Shown: positions 26,006 through 34,427 of the stretch, piece by piece
Layout: each line of letters opens with the position of its first letter
Numbering within the stretch: position 1 is the stretch's first letter
Source: JAJYIW01 sp963781665
GTDB taxonomy: Bacteria > Chloroflexota > Anaerolineae > Anaerolineales > Anaerolineaceae
DNA length: 64,000 nt
Assembly: GCA_963781665.1 (NCBI GenBank)
Contig: CAWAGA010000002.1
Span: 372,001-436,000 of the forward strand
Direction: 5' to 3'
The notes under the pieces: generated by a model
The model's input: the letters and a program-made list of their open reading frames with translations, nothing else
Databases searched by the model: none
Told to the model about the DNA's origin: nothing
Translations under genes and position numbers: made by a program

Positions 26006-26581
26006 TTAGCTCTCAGCCTTTTTAGGCAGTCCAAGGAACCTGGGCACCCTGGCCTTGTACGCCCGATATTCATCTCCGAATTTCGCTTCCAGCCAGGGCT
26101 CTTCGGTAAAAGGCGCCATGACGTTCAAAACCACGCCTAATAGTCCGACCGCGCCTGCCATCCATGAGTTGGTAAGGATGACGAAGGCGATGATGCTCAG
26201 ACTGTCGGTGATATATTGGGGGTTACGGGAATAGTGGTAAGGTCCATTGGTGATCAAACGGTTTCCCAGGCCCATCGTGGCCCGGTAGGGGAAGACAAAA
26301 TACACCCATATTCCTATCACCGAGCTGATCAGCATCAAGAAAACCACGAATGGGATCCTGGTCCACAACTGCGGCAGCCAGAAACTGTCGAAATTGAGCA
26401 GTCCCAGAAAGAAGAAGTTAACAGCAACGAGTAGAGCCATAACCCAGGCTGCGAAAAACTGCCAGGAACGCGGCGAGGGCGGCGGCCAGAATCTGAAACC
26501 TCTTCCCCGGATGGTCAAGCCAAATAGGGAAATGTAGATGAGCTCCAAACCGATGGCGCTAAATAGAAGTCCCAAAGCCAT
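26006..26581 (-). CDS. Isoprenylcysteine carboxyl methyltransferase (ICMT/PEMT-like) family membrane protein
   Basis: 191 residues with five hydrophobic segments. LITNGPYHYSRNPQYITDSL and EEPWLEAKFGDEYRAYKARVPRFL are the conserved cofactor-binding motifs of the PEMT/ICMT superfamily (usual forms: G-P-Y-x-x-x-R-H/N-P-x-Y and E-E-x-L-x-x-x-F-G-x-x-Y). Bacterial members methylate unknown lipid or small-molecule acceptors with SAM; isoprenylated protein substrates are not expected. First gene of the small operon 26581-24890. Confidence 0.75.
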   Translation of the reverse strand: MALGLLFSAIGLELIYISLFGLTIRGRGFRFWPPPSPRSWQFFAAWVMALLVAVNFFFLGLLNFDSFWLPQLWTRIPFVVFLMLISSVIGIWVYFVFPYRATMGLGNRLITNGPYHYSRNPQYITDSLSIIAFVILTNSWMAGAVGLLGVVLNVMAPFTEEPWLEAKFGDEYRAYKARVPRFLGLPKKAES

Positions 26582-26673
26582 AGCAATCCCCGTGCAGGAA
26601 ACACTTCTTTTAAACGATATCTGCCCCTAACCCGCGTTTCAGACAGATTAACAGGCAGTGTGCCATTCGAAAC

Positions 26674-27684
26674 TTATAACATTTTATCCGATTTCCGGGT
26701 GATTTCGAGGGTATTTCCGGGAAGAAAGTTGGATGTTAGAAAACGAAATGACCGCTCGCGATCATCAGAATGATTGCCAATTGAAAAAATATGGTCGCAT
26801 TCGACGGCGATATCAGCGACAATGTGTTCGTAGCGGTAGTAAGCCAGTGCCGCCGGGTTGATCGCCGTCATTCCGTACCCCCGGTAGAACAGGGCTACTT
26901 CCTCATCTGGCGTGACACCCACAAAGCCCTGCCCATAGCCGATATACATCAGGTCGTGTTCTTTGGGCGCCAGGACAGGCTCATCCCAATCGACAATGTA
27001 AAATGAGCCGGCCGCAGTGATCAGCAGGTTGCCCGGATGAATATCTGAATGGCAAAGGACGTATTCGAGCGGGCGATCTAAAAGGTCTTGAGCCAGCTGG
27101 TCAGAACGATGGATGACTTCCAGGATATCCACTCGTTTGCTCTCCAGAAATTCGGCTGTTTTAGCAGCGATCTGATCCTCATGGTTCGCCTTTTTTATAT
27201 GTTCCATATGCTTTAAGAGAGACCCGCGCCGTGCAGGTAAAAAATCCTCCTTCCTGATCCGCCGTTTCAGATCATCGGGCAAGGCTGCAGCATGCACGCT
27301 TTTCATAGCTTTTCCAAAGCTGGCCCACTGCTGGTCAGATAATACCGCCTCATATCCATCTTTACCTTCAATGAAAGGATAAAGGATCAGGCTGAAGGCA
27401 CCCAATCTGCTCTGCAATCCTCCGCTTCGGGTTAACAATGGGGCGATGACCTCCTCAATCCCCCGGTCCTTCAGAAACCTGGGTAATTCCAGCGAAGTCT
27501 CATCAATCTTGCCCTGTCTCAGCTTCAAGAAATAAGCCTGGCATCCGCTGACAGCGATGTGGTAGACCGCCACCGCAGGGTCGGCTCCCAACGGCAGGAA
27601 CGTGACCCGGTCGACAGCCAGGCCATACCGATCGTCCAGGCAGGCGGCAATCTCTCTTTCAGCGATGGCCGGTTTTTCAAGCAT
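26674..27684 (-). CDS. Aminoglycoside/spectinomycin phosphotransferase-like kinase
   Basis: Start set at the ATG at 27684 (MLEKPAIAEREIAACL) with AAAGGAAC before it. 336 residues in the protein-kinase-like APH fold: QAYFLKLRQG carries the nucleotide-binding Lys; YVLCHSDIHPGNLLI is the catalytic loop (H-S-D-x4-N); FYIVDWDEPVLAPKEHDLM holds the metal-binding Asp. FIEGKDGYEAVLSDQQW and the overall layout are closest to APH(9)-type spectinomycin phosphotransferases. Environmental members of this family are often not resistance enzymes, so the acceptor is left open. It lacks a partner gene. Confidence 0.75.
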   Translation of the reverse strand: MLEKPAIAEREIAACLDDRYGLAVDRVTFLPLGADPAVAVYHIAVSGCQAYFLKLRQGKIDETSLELPRFLKDRGIEEVIAPLLTRSGGLQSRLGAFSLILYPFIEGKDGYEAVLSDQQWASFGKAMKSVHAAALPDDLKRRIRKEDFLPARRGSLLKHMEHIKKANHEDQIAAKTAEFLESKRVDILEVIHRSDQLAQDLLDRPLEYVLCHSDIHPGNLLITAAGSFYIVDWDEPVLAPKEHDLMYIGYGQGFVGVTPDEEVALFYRGYGMTAINPAALAYYRYEHIVADIAVECDHIFSIGNHSDDRERSFRFLTSNFLPGNTLEITRKSDKML

Positions 27685-27710
27685 GGTTTGTTCCTTTTTT
27701 ATTCGAGTTG

Positions 27711-27743
27711 CGTAGGATACGTTTCCGCCTGCACTTGCAGGCG
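27711..27743. repeat. Short dispersed repeat, copy C, with an 8-bp palindrome
   Basis: 27711-27736 matches, on the opposite strand, 56932-56957 at 22 of 26 bases (core: AGTGCAGGC[A/G]GAAACG). It overlaps a stem CGCCTGCA-CT-TGCAGGCG (27726-27743). It lies between two genes. Confidence 0.5.
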
Positions 27744-27919
27744 AACGCACCGTCCTATTCGATCCTTTTGCGTGGGGGCATATTCCAATCACCCTTGCTC
27801 GATTCTTTCCGCTTGGTTTGCATTGCACGATTGATTTTAACTGTCTTACTTTCTTCTGGCTTGCATGTCTGTGCCAAATCGATACAGGGATGGCAGATGC
27901 GACCAATCAACATTTGAAG

Positions 27920-28636
27920 CTAGCCCATAAAGCCCTGCACCAGGATCAAGCCAAACATGCTCACATGGGTGACCGCCGATGCATACGTGCTGCGACCAAA
28001 GTAGCGGACCAATCCCAATATGATTGAAAACGCGAGCAAATCGGCCTGGCGGGAAAGATACATGGATGGGGTGGCATTCCAAATCTGCCCATAGAAGATG
28101 TCTGCGGGTAGATGGCGCAGGTTGAAAAGCAGAGCCGTCAGCAATATCCCTACCCACAACCCATATCGATTTCCTGCCTGGGTCTGAATCCACCCCCGGA
28201 ACATGGTTTCCTCACTGGTGACCGTGATCACGACAAAACCGATATACAGCAGGAGGAACAGCAGCCCGAGCAATCCGGGTATCGGACCGCCTTCACCTGG
28301 CAGTGAATATTGTATCCCGGGACTCAGGATGCTTGAATACAGGTTAGAAAGCAGAAGGTAGCTCCCCATGCCGGCTAAACCAACCAGGAGCGAGCGCCAG
28401 CGGTTCCACTGCCACCCCAGGGCAGTACGGATATCCGGAACGGGAACGGGCCAGCTGTAGCGAAGGATAAGGATGGGAATGATGAGGTTGGGGAAGGTGA
28501 TCAATGCCAGCTCTACCAGCATTCTGGCGGCCACTGGCAAATGCCATCCCAGGTACCATCCCCCGCCAATCCATGAAACCAGGCCAACGATAACAAAATT
28601 CGCCAACACCCAACCGGTCAGTAACCGCTTTATCAT
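27920..28636 (-). CDS. CPBP-family intramembrane metalloprotease (Abi/CAAX type)
   Basis: 238 residues, about seven membrane segments. The three motifs of the family are visible: VTSEETMFRGWIQ (E-E-x3-R), LLFNLRHLPADIF (F-x3-H) and ASAVTHVSMFG (H in a late helix). Members cleave proteins within the membrane; roles include processing of prenylated proteins, bacteriocin immunity and quality control. No peptide gene is adjacent, so the target is unknown. The gene is complete. Confidence 0.8.
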   Translation of the reverse strand: MIKRLLTGWVLANFVIVGLVSWIGGGWYLGWHLPVAARMLVELALITFPNLIIPILILRYSWPVPVPDIRTALGWQWNRWRSLLVGLAGMGSYLLLSNLYSSILSPGIQYSLPGEGGPIPGLLGLLFLLLYIGFVVITVTSEETMFRGWIQTQAGNRYGLWVGILLTALLFNLRHLPADIFYGQIWNATPSMYLSRQADLLAFSIILGLVRYFGRSTYASAVTHVSMFGLILVQGFMG

Positions 28637-28907
28637 CGGATTGGCCCTCCACAGATGATTATATATGCACCTCCAAAATGCATTTCACGATCTCCTGACT
28701 TGTAAAGACATCCATCCGTTAATCTGAAAAAAATACCTGCAGCCTGGCCTACCTGGGCTTCCTTTTAAGACTTTTGCTGGGCATGATCACGCCAGATTTT
28801 TGGCTGCCAATAAACATAAAATAATTACCGGGCTGTCGCAGCACTTTTAATTGATAACTGATTTGCCAAAAATACGATATACTTTTATGAGCATCGAGGG
28901 AATCTTC

Positions 28908-30314
28908 ATGCCCGCACCCGCCAAGCACCAATCGCCCCAACCCCACCTGATCCGCTCGCTTGTTGCCGTCATCATCGGCAGCCTGATCCTGCGCATGGCA
29001 GCCGGCGCCATGGGAGAGAACATCCAGTTCTACTTCAACGCCATCCAGGATGCCGCCGTCAATCCCAACAGTCCCCTTAGGGCCATGTTAGGCCCTAACA
29101 ACGTTTATGAGATTTCGTATACGCTGGGAGGTTTTATTATCGGGACGTTTTTCGCCGCCGAGCTGGTGGGAGCTTTGTTCTTCGGCGCCTGGAGCGACCG
29201 CTATGGTCGTAAGCTCTTCATTATCTTCGGACCGCTGTTTGGGGCGATTGCGGTTCAGATCACTGCATTGACCACAGTCGTCTGGCTGCTGGTGGTGACC
29301 CGCCTGCTGGAAGGCCTGTCCACTGCCAGCAATGCCCCGGCGACGCTTGGCTACATCGCCGAAGCATCCTCTCATTCTCAAAAATTCCGGACCCGCATCG
29401 TCGGCTTTTTCGAAATTGCCACCATCGGCGGTATGGCAGGTGGGTTTTCCCTGGGGGGTTGGTTATGGCGCACTTACGGCACTCCCGCCATCGTCGCCGG
29501 CATTCCTTTAACCAGCCCCGCCTTCGCCCTCAACGCCCTGATCTACCTGCTCAGCCTGGTCATCCTCTGGTTTGGTCTGCACGAACTGCGTGAAAAACCG
29601 CACCGGTCCAAACACATTACCACTGCTGGCGAAACGCTCAAGCATTATTGGGAGATCGTCAGCAGTCCCAAGATCGCCAGTTTTGCGCCGGCATGGATTG
29701 CTGTTAATGGTGTGCTTGGCATCTGGATCAACCTCACGGCTCGCATCCTGACCGACAAAGGCCAGTTCCCTGGTCAGGCCCTGGCCGGCGCATTTGACGC
29801 ACTCGGAGCTGGAAATATCATCGCCCTCTACGCCGTCTTTTTCGTGACTGGCATCTTAATCTGGAGTTTGTTTTTCACCGGCATCAAAAAAGTAACAGCC
29901 ATGCTCACCGGTATCGGCGGGCTTTTTGGGGCCTGCTTGTTCATCTATCTCATCAACCACCAACCCTCGCTCAGTGCGCCCCTGATCACTCCGCTGTCGA
30001 TCTTATTGATCGTGAGCATCATGGTTTTGAGTGGATTTACCCCCTCGGCCCTGACCCACCTGGCCGATATCACCGAGCATTTTTCCGCCGACCGCGGTGC
30101 CATCATGGGGCTTTACTCGATCTTCTTGGGCCTGGGGCAGTTTATTGGATCCAGCCTGGGTGGTCCGTTTGTTGATTGGCTGGGTGCAGATGGGATGGTA
30201 CTGGCAACCGCCATCCTGGGATTGATCGCTGGCGGTCTCTTGATCCACATGCAGGTCGCCGAGCGCGATCTCCATAAAGGGGTCAGGGATCAGAAATCAG
30301 TGGCGAGCAGCTAA
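28908..30314 (+). CDS. Major facilitator superfamily transporter
   Basis: Start set at the ATG at 28908 (MPAPAKHQSPQPHL), with GAGGG six bases upstream. 468 residues with 12 predicted membrane segments. GAWSDRYGRKLFIIFG is the MFS signature loop between helices 2 and 3; a matching segment lies in the second half. A large loop (ELREKPHRSKHITTAGETLKHY) separates the halves. The drug/sugar porter family is not distinguishable by eye. Single gene. Confidence 0.8.
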   Translation: MPAPAKHQSPQPHLIRSLVAVIIGSLILRMAAGAMGENIQFYFNAIQDAAVNPNSPLRAMLGPNNVYEISYTLGGFIIGTFFAAELVGALFFGAWSDRYGRKLFIIFGPLFGAIAVQITALTTVVWLLVVTRLLEGLSTASNAPATLGYIAEASSHSQKFRTRIVGFFEIATIGGMAGGFSLGGWLWRTYGTPAIVAGIPLTSPAFALNALIYLLSLVILWFGLHELREKPHRSKHITTAGETLKHYWEIVSSPKIASFAPAWIAVNGVLGIWINLTARILTDKGQFPGQALAGAFDALGAGNIIALYAVFFVTGILIWSLFFTGIKKVTAMLTGIGGLFGACLFIYLINHQPSLSAPLITPLSILLIVSIMVLSGFTPSALTHLADITEHFSADRGAIMGLYSIFLGLGQFIGSSLGGPFVDWLGADGMVLATAILGLIAGGLLIHMQVAERDLHKGVRDQKSVASS

Positions 30315-30560
30315 CGAAATTAGCGCTGGCAAGTACCTCACCCTGACCAGCCAGTAACAGTACATGAATCCTGCCACCGGCGAGATCGATACCGCTTCAA
30401 ACCAGTGGAACCGTCGTTGGGTCATCCACGATAGGCGCGAGTTCTTACCTTTCATGAGGGCGACCACCCCAACGACGATGGTAATTTACATCAATGGGGA
30501 TGGGAAAAAACCCTTTCAGGCCGCGCGGGCCTGCCGAAAAAAAAATGGTAAAGACTTATT
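30315..30560. other. Intergenic with a GC-rich hairpin
   Basis: No supported gene. A stem CAGGCC/GGCCTG (30517-30533) lies 27 bases beyond the stop of the minus-strand small gene; on that strand it is followed seven bases later by TTTTTT, so it may be that gene's terminator. Confidence 0.45.
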
Positions 30561-30719
30561 CTAAGGAGCCGCTTGGTATTTCTTCAATTTCAGCAGGATC
30601 GCTTCCCTGGTCTTTAAATCTGCACTTTCCAGCCTGGCTCTGAGCTTCTTGATCTTATCCTTCCGTTTGTGCAGTTGGCGGTTTACATTACGCTTGTGGT
30701 TTTTAGTAACTTTTCCCAT
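30561..30719 (-). CDS. Small basic protein (52 residues)
   Basis: Start set at the ATG at 30719 with AAGGAATTCTGT before it. The protein, MGKVTKNHKRNVNRQLHKRK followed by KLRARLESADLKTREAILLKLKKYQ, has a Lys/Arg-rich first half and an amphipathic helix; it resembles the DUF6800-type small basic proteins. Such proteins may bind nucleic acid; no function is known. A TATAAT-like element is not clear upstream. Confidence 0.6.
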   Translation of the reverse strand: MGKVTKNHKRNVNRQLHKRKDKIKKLRARLESADLKTREAILLKLKKYQAAP

Positions 30720-31159
30720 ACAGAATTCCTTTTTATCCATTATAGCGAAATTAATCCTGACCATCACCACTCGCCGGTCGTCAACCCGGTGACATGGCCA
30801 AGTTGCCCGCTGGGCAGCAACCCTGCCCGGCTTATCAGATCCAAAACCTTGTGTTGTCCGGCGCTTATAATGAAGCTGCCGGCGTCAGCCTGGGAATACA
30901 TTCCCGCCCGCAAGTCGAGCTCGCGGTCCAGATCTGGGCCATCGTTTTGCGGAATTTCTATCAACGAAGGACACGTTCGTTACAGGGTGGTCTTAATCCG
31001 GTATATGTCTTCCAAAGAAAGGGATGTCCGTTGGAAGCAATTTTCGGGTGCCCTTGGTTTCGAGTATATCACAGCGGCTGGAATGATGTGCGCTGACGAT
31101 CGCCCTGGAAAAAATTTTGGCGCTGGCCCTTACCTAAGGCAGCTGAATCCAACCTTTTT
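30720..31159. other. Intergenic stretch before the two-component system
   Basis: About 440 bases. A 66-codon minus-strand frame from TTG 30964 (starting IEIPQNDGPDLDRELDLRAG) has a protein-like composition but no ribosome site; upstream in the same frame there is a TAA. It may be a gene remnant. Nothing else is supported. Confidence 0.4.
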
Positions 31160-31193
31160 TTGACACCATCCTGCCACAAAGTTGTGATATCCT
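31160..31193 (+). promoter_or_regulatory. PhoB-box-like operator and promoter of the response regulator
   Basis: TTGACAC (31160-31166), four bases, CTGCCAC (31171-31177): two seven-base half-sites spaced 11 bases apart as in Pho boxes. Ten bases later is TATCCT (31188-31193), a -10-like box, and the ATG follows after seven bases with no ribosome site. The same arrangement occurs at 33513-33546. Confidence 0.55.
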
Positions 31194-31200
31194 ATCTTTA

Positions 31201-31980
31201 ATGGCTGTTAAAATCCTGGTGGTCGACGATGAACCGGCGGTAACCGACCTGCTCGTGTATAACCTGCGCAGGAACGGTTATGAACCCAGCGTGGCGAGCG
31301 ATGGGCACACAGCGTTGAGCCTAGCCAGACAGTCTACGCCCGACCTGGTCCTGCTCGATTTGATGATCCCCGGATTGGATGGCCTGGAAGTCTGCCGCGA
31401 GCTGCGCAAGACCAGCCGTGTGCCGATCATTATGGTTACCGCCCTGGGTGAAGAGGTCGATCGAGTGGTCGGCCTCGAACTAGGCGCAGACGATTACATC
31501 TGCAAACCCTTTAGCGTCCGTGAGCTGCTCGCCAGGATCAAAGCGGTCCTGCGCCGCAACTCAACCGGCGATCAGTATCCATTGACACCAGAATTCGAAA
31601 CGCCAGTCTCGGAAAGCGCTCCTGCCAAACCTGCCAGGACCAACCCTGCCGCCGGTATTCCGCCGGAAGCCCAGCTCAGCGTGGTTACCGGCAAGTGTGG
31701 CTTGCGGCTCGACCCTGAAAGCCGCCAGGCGCGAGTCGAGGACAAAACGCTGGATCTTACCCGCCTGGAATTCGACCTGCTCTACCTCCTGCTGGCAAAC
31801 GCTGGCAGGGTTCTGAGTCGCGAGCGACTGCTCGAAATGGCCTGGGGTTACGAGTTTCCCGGCGATACCCGGGCAGTCGACAGCGCCATCAAACGCCTGC
31901 GTGCCAGGCTGCGCAGTGCCAACCCACAAGCCAGCGCCATCGAAACGGTGCGCGGTATCGGCTACCGCTATAACGGCTGA
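31201..31980 (+). CDS. OmpR/PhoB-family response regulator
   Basis: 259 residues. Receiver: KILVVDDEPAVTDLL (acid pair), LVLLDLMIPGLDG (phospho-acceptor Asp at about residue 52), VTALGEE and ICKPFSV (Thr and Lys switch residues). A linker of about 40 residues rich in Pro/Ala (TPEFETPVSESAPAKPAR) is longer than usual. Winged helix: LDLTRLEFDLLYLL, LSRERLLEMAWGYEFPGDTR, AVDSAIKRLRARL and VRGIGYRYNG. It binds direct-repeat DNA; candidate sites lie before this gene and the SIMPL gene. Cotranscribed with the kinase, five bases downstream. Confidence 0.92.
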   Translation: MAVKILVVDDEPAVTDLLVYNLRRNGYEPSVASDGHTALSLARQSTPDLVLLDLMIPGLDGLEVCRELRKTSRVPIIMVTALGEEVDRVVGLELGADDYICKPFSVRELLARIKAVLRRNSTGDQYPLTPEFETPVSESAPAKPARTNPAAGIPPEAQLSVVTGKCGLRLDPESRQARVEDKTLDLTRLEFDLLYLLLANAGRVLSRERLLEMAWGYEFPGDTRAVDSAIKRLRARLRSANPQASAIETVRGIGYRYNG

Positions 31981-31985
31981 ACGCT

Positions 31986-33509
31986 ATGCGAAGAAGTATC
32001 CGCTCGCGCCTGCTGCTGAGTTTTCTGGGGGTGATCTTAATTGCCATGGCAATGGCAAGTGTGATGGCCTGGCTTTCTGTCGAAGGCAGCTATCTGCAGA
32101 CCCAGCGTGAAAATTTGCTGGCACAGGCCAGCCTGACCGCAGCTGCCCTCCAGGGCCAACCTCTCTCTAAAGGCGAATTTGAATCTTATAACCAGGTGCA
32201 AAATACTGCGCCAGGCATCCACACCCACCTGCTGGGCGACCTCGGGACGGTAATCAACCTTACGGCTGAGAACGTCAGCGATCAGGTTTCCGTTCCCCCG
32301 GCAGAAAATTCCGGACCTGTAGCCATCCAGGAGCTGTTGAACCGGCCCGAAATCAAAACAGCCCTGAGCGGACAGGCCGTCACAGCCATCCGCCGGGTAG
32401 CCGCCGCCGGCGGCCGCAGAGTCCTGTATGCAGCTGCGCCGGTCCTGGGCCAGGATGGCGCTATCACCGGGGTGGTATACCTGGCGATGCCCTTACCTGC
32501 CGGCGGCCTACCGCCAAGCTTGCTGCTCCGGTTGGGAGGGACCGTCCTGGTGGCGATCCTGCTGGCCACGTTCGCTGGCCTATGGCTTGCTCGCCGCATC
32601 GCCCGTCCGGTCGAGAGGATCGCTCATGCAGCCGAGGCTGTCAGCCAGGGCGATCTGGACTCGCAGGTGCAGCCTGACAGCGGCATCGGTGAGGTGGACC
32701 GGCTGGCGCAAACCTTCAACGTCATGACCGCCAGCCTGCGCGGCACTAACCAGGCAAAAAACGCCTTCATTGCCGATGTTACCCACGAGCTGCGTACGCC
32801 ACTGACGGTCATCAAAGGTACGATCGAGACCCTGGAAGATGGCGCCCTCGACGATTCCGAAGGGCGTGGGGCACTGCTGAGCAGCATGCACGCCGAAACC
32901 AACCGGCTCATCCGCCTGGTGAACGACCTGTTAGTTCTGACCCGGGCCGATGCCGGAATGCTCAACCTGAAACCGAAATCGCTCGATCTGGTTGCGTTGA
33001 CGGGCGAGCGCTGCCGGCGGCTTTCAGCATTAGCCGCCCGCCGTGATATTTTATTGCAGGTGATCACCGTCTCCGATTCGCCGTTGCCATGGGTCGCGGG
33101 CGATCCTGACCGGTTGGCGCAGGTGCTCGACAACCTGCTCGACAATGCTATACGCTACAGTCCCGATGGTTCAACCGTGACGGTCTCTCTCAGGGTTGAT
33201 GGATCATTCATGATTTCACCCGGTAAGGACACGCCTGCAACAATCCCTGCCTATTCCAAACTGGTCTGCGCGGTTCAAGATTACGGGACCGGCATCCCGG
33301 TTAAACACCTGCCATTCATCTTCGACCGTTTTTACCGGGTCGACGCCTCACGCGACCGCCAAACCGGTGGGGCTGGCCTGGGGCTGGCAATTGCCAGAGC
33401 CCTGGTGTTGGCCCATGGCGGTGACGTCCACGCCCAAAGCAGTGAGGGCGAGGGTACGACAGTTGAATTCTGGCTGCCAATTTCCCCAAACCGCCATCCA
33501 ACTGGTTGA
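31986..33509 (+). CDS. PhoR-like sensor histidine kinase
   Basis: 507 residues. Membrane helix (about 10-30), an extracellular sensor domain (about 31-180: GSYLQTQRENLLAQASLTAA ... GQDGAITGVVYLAMPL), second helix (about 182-202, LLRLGGTVLVAILLATFAGLW), HAMP (ARRIARPVERIAHAAEAVSQ), dimerisation and phosphoacceptor helix FIADVTHELRTPLTVIKG (His-box), then ATP-binding NLLDNAIRYSPDG (N-box), DYGTGIP (G1) and GGAGLGLAIARAL (G2). It phosphorylates the regulator encoded just upstream. The sensed signal is unknown. Confidence 0.92.
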   Translation: MRRSIRSRLLLSFLGVILIAMAMASVMAWLSVEGSYLQTQRENLLAQASLTAAALQGQPLSKGEFESYNQVQNTAPGIHTHLLGDLGTVINLTAENVSDQVSVPPAENSGPVAIQELLNRPEIKTALSGQAVTAIRRVAAAGGRRVLYAAAPVLGQDGAITGVVYLAMPLPAGGLPPSLLLRLGGTVLVAILLATFAGLWLARRIARPVERIAHAAEAVSQGDLDSQVQPDSGIGEVDRLAQTFNVMTASLRGTNQAKNAFIADVTHELRTPLTVIKGTIETLEDGALDDSEGRGALLSSMHAETNRLIRLVNDLLVLTRADAGMLNLKPKSLDLVALTGERCRRLSALAARRDILLQVITVSDSPLPWVAGDPDRLAQVLDNLLDNAIRYSPDGSTVTVSLRVDGSFMISPGKDTPATIPAYSKLVCAVQDYGTGIPVKHLPFIFDRFYRVDASRDRQTGGAGLGLAIARALVLAHGGDVHAQSSEGEGTTVEFWLPISPNRHPTG

Positions 33510-33512
33510 TAT

Positions 33513-33546
33513 CTGCCACTGTCCTGCCACATCGGATGGATATGAT
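33513..33546 (+). promoter_or_regulatory. PhoB-box-like operator and promoter of the SIMPL gene
   Basis: CTGCCAC (33513-33519), four bases, CTGCCAC (33524-33530): an exact 7-bp direct repeat at 11-base spacing, then ten bases and TATGAT (33541-33546). This is the layout of a Pho-type activated promoter, where the box replaces the -35. It begins right after the kinase stop codon. Confidence 0.6.
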
Positions 33547-33579
33547 CAATGTGATCAATCTATCTTCTCTGGAGGACAC

Positions 33580-34383
33580 ATGAACAAGTTCACACCTTCC
33601 CTCACCGGCATTCTGGCCGGAATTTCGGTCTTTTTGCTGCTGTTCGTTATGTTTCAAGGCGTTCAGGCCCAAACCGAACAGTCCACACCGGGTACAGCCG
33701 CCAGCGCCAGCCTGCCCGGCTGCGATCCAGCGCGCACCGTGCAGGTCAGCGGCACGGCGGTGATCAACGTTACCCCTGACGAAGTGCTGGTCCAGTTGGG
33801 CGTCCAATCAAATGGAACTACCACTGGCGGCGTCGAAAAGGCCAATTCGGCCGCGATTCAAACCATTATCGCCGCCCTCAAAGGTCAGGGGGTAGAAGCT
33901 AAAGATATCTCGACCGATATCTATGTGATCACCCCGGTATACGAGAACTACGATTCGCTTTATATCAAAGGCTATCGCATCAATAATTCGATCGCCATAA
34001 CCCTTCACGATGTGACCAGAACCAGCGCGACGATCGCCGCCGCCCTGGATGCAGGTGCGAACCAGGTCCTCAACGTCGAATTCTATACGAGCCAGCTGCG
34101 CCAATATCGCGACCAGGCCCGCGCCATGGCGATGACAGCTGCCGGTGAAAAAGGGCAAGCTTTAGCCGATGCAGCTAATGCCCAGGTTGGTTGTGTCCTA
34201 TCGATCAATGAAAACAGCTCGTCCTATTACAACGGCTGGTGGTACGGCAGCAGCCAGAACCTGTGGGCTCAAAATGTTACCCAGAATATGACCTCAAGCG
34301 TCTATCCGCAGGAAGATAGCCCGATCAGCCTGGGACACATTTCGATCCGGGCCGAGGTGCAGATGACCTATGGATTGAAATAA
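33580..34383 (+). CDS. Secreted SIMPL-domain (DUF541) protein
   Basis: Start at the ATG 33580, GGAGG five bases upstream. 267 residues: signal peptide (1-30, ..QGVQAQ), then ARTVQVSGTAVINVTPDEVLVQLGV and TGGVEKANSAAIQTIIAALKGQGVEAKDISTDIYVI, the SIMPL (DUF541, YggE-like) start, and SIRAEVQMTYGLK at the end. These proteins form oligomeric channels or rings outside the membrane or in the periplasm; in bacteria they affect oxidative or envelope stress. Placed directly after the two-component pair with its own PhoB-like box, it is probably a main target of that regulator. Confidence 0.85.
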   Translation: MNKFTPSLTGILAGISVFLLLFVMFQGVQAQTEQSTPGTAASASLPGCDPARTVQVSGTAVINVTPDEVLVQLGVQSNGTTTGGVEKANSAAIQTIIAALKGQGVEAKDISTDIYVITPVYENYDSLYIKGYRINNSIAITLHDVTRTSATIAAALDAGANQVLNVEFYTSQLRQYRDQARAMAMTAAGEKGQALADAANAQVGCVLSINENSSSYYNGWWYGSSQNLWAQNVTQNMTSSVYPQEDSPISLGHISIRAEVQMTYGLK

Positions 34384-34402
34384 CCTCAATTTCGAGTATA
34401 CT
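34375..34402 (+). promoter_or_regulatory. Promoter of the oligoendopeptidase gene
   Basis: TTGAAA (34375-34380), 16 bases, TATACT (34397-34402), followed by AGGAGG at 34417-34422 and the ATG at 34428. The -35 overlaps the end of the SIMPL gene. Confidence 0.55.
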
Positions 34403-34427
34403 ATCCTCCATCACACAGGAGGAAAAT

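Noticed and set aside
30364..30564. 66-codon plus-strand frame after the MFS gene
   Set aside because: Contains the hairpin and A-runs; no ribosome site, not protein-like.
30669..31163. 164-codon plus-strand frame before the two-component system
   Set aside because: Overlaps the small basic-protein gene and the promoter; composition is random-looking.
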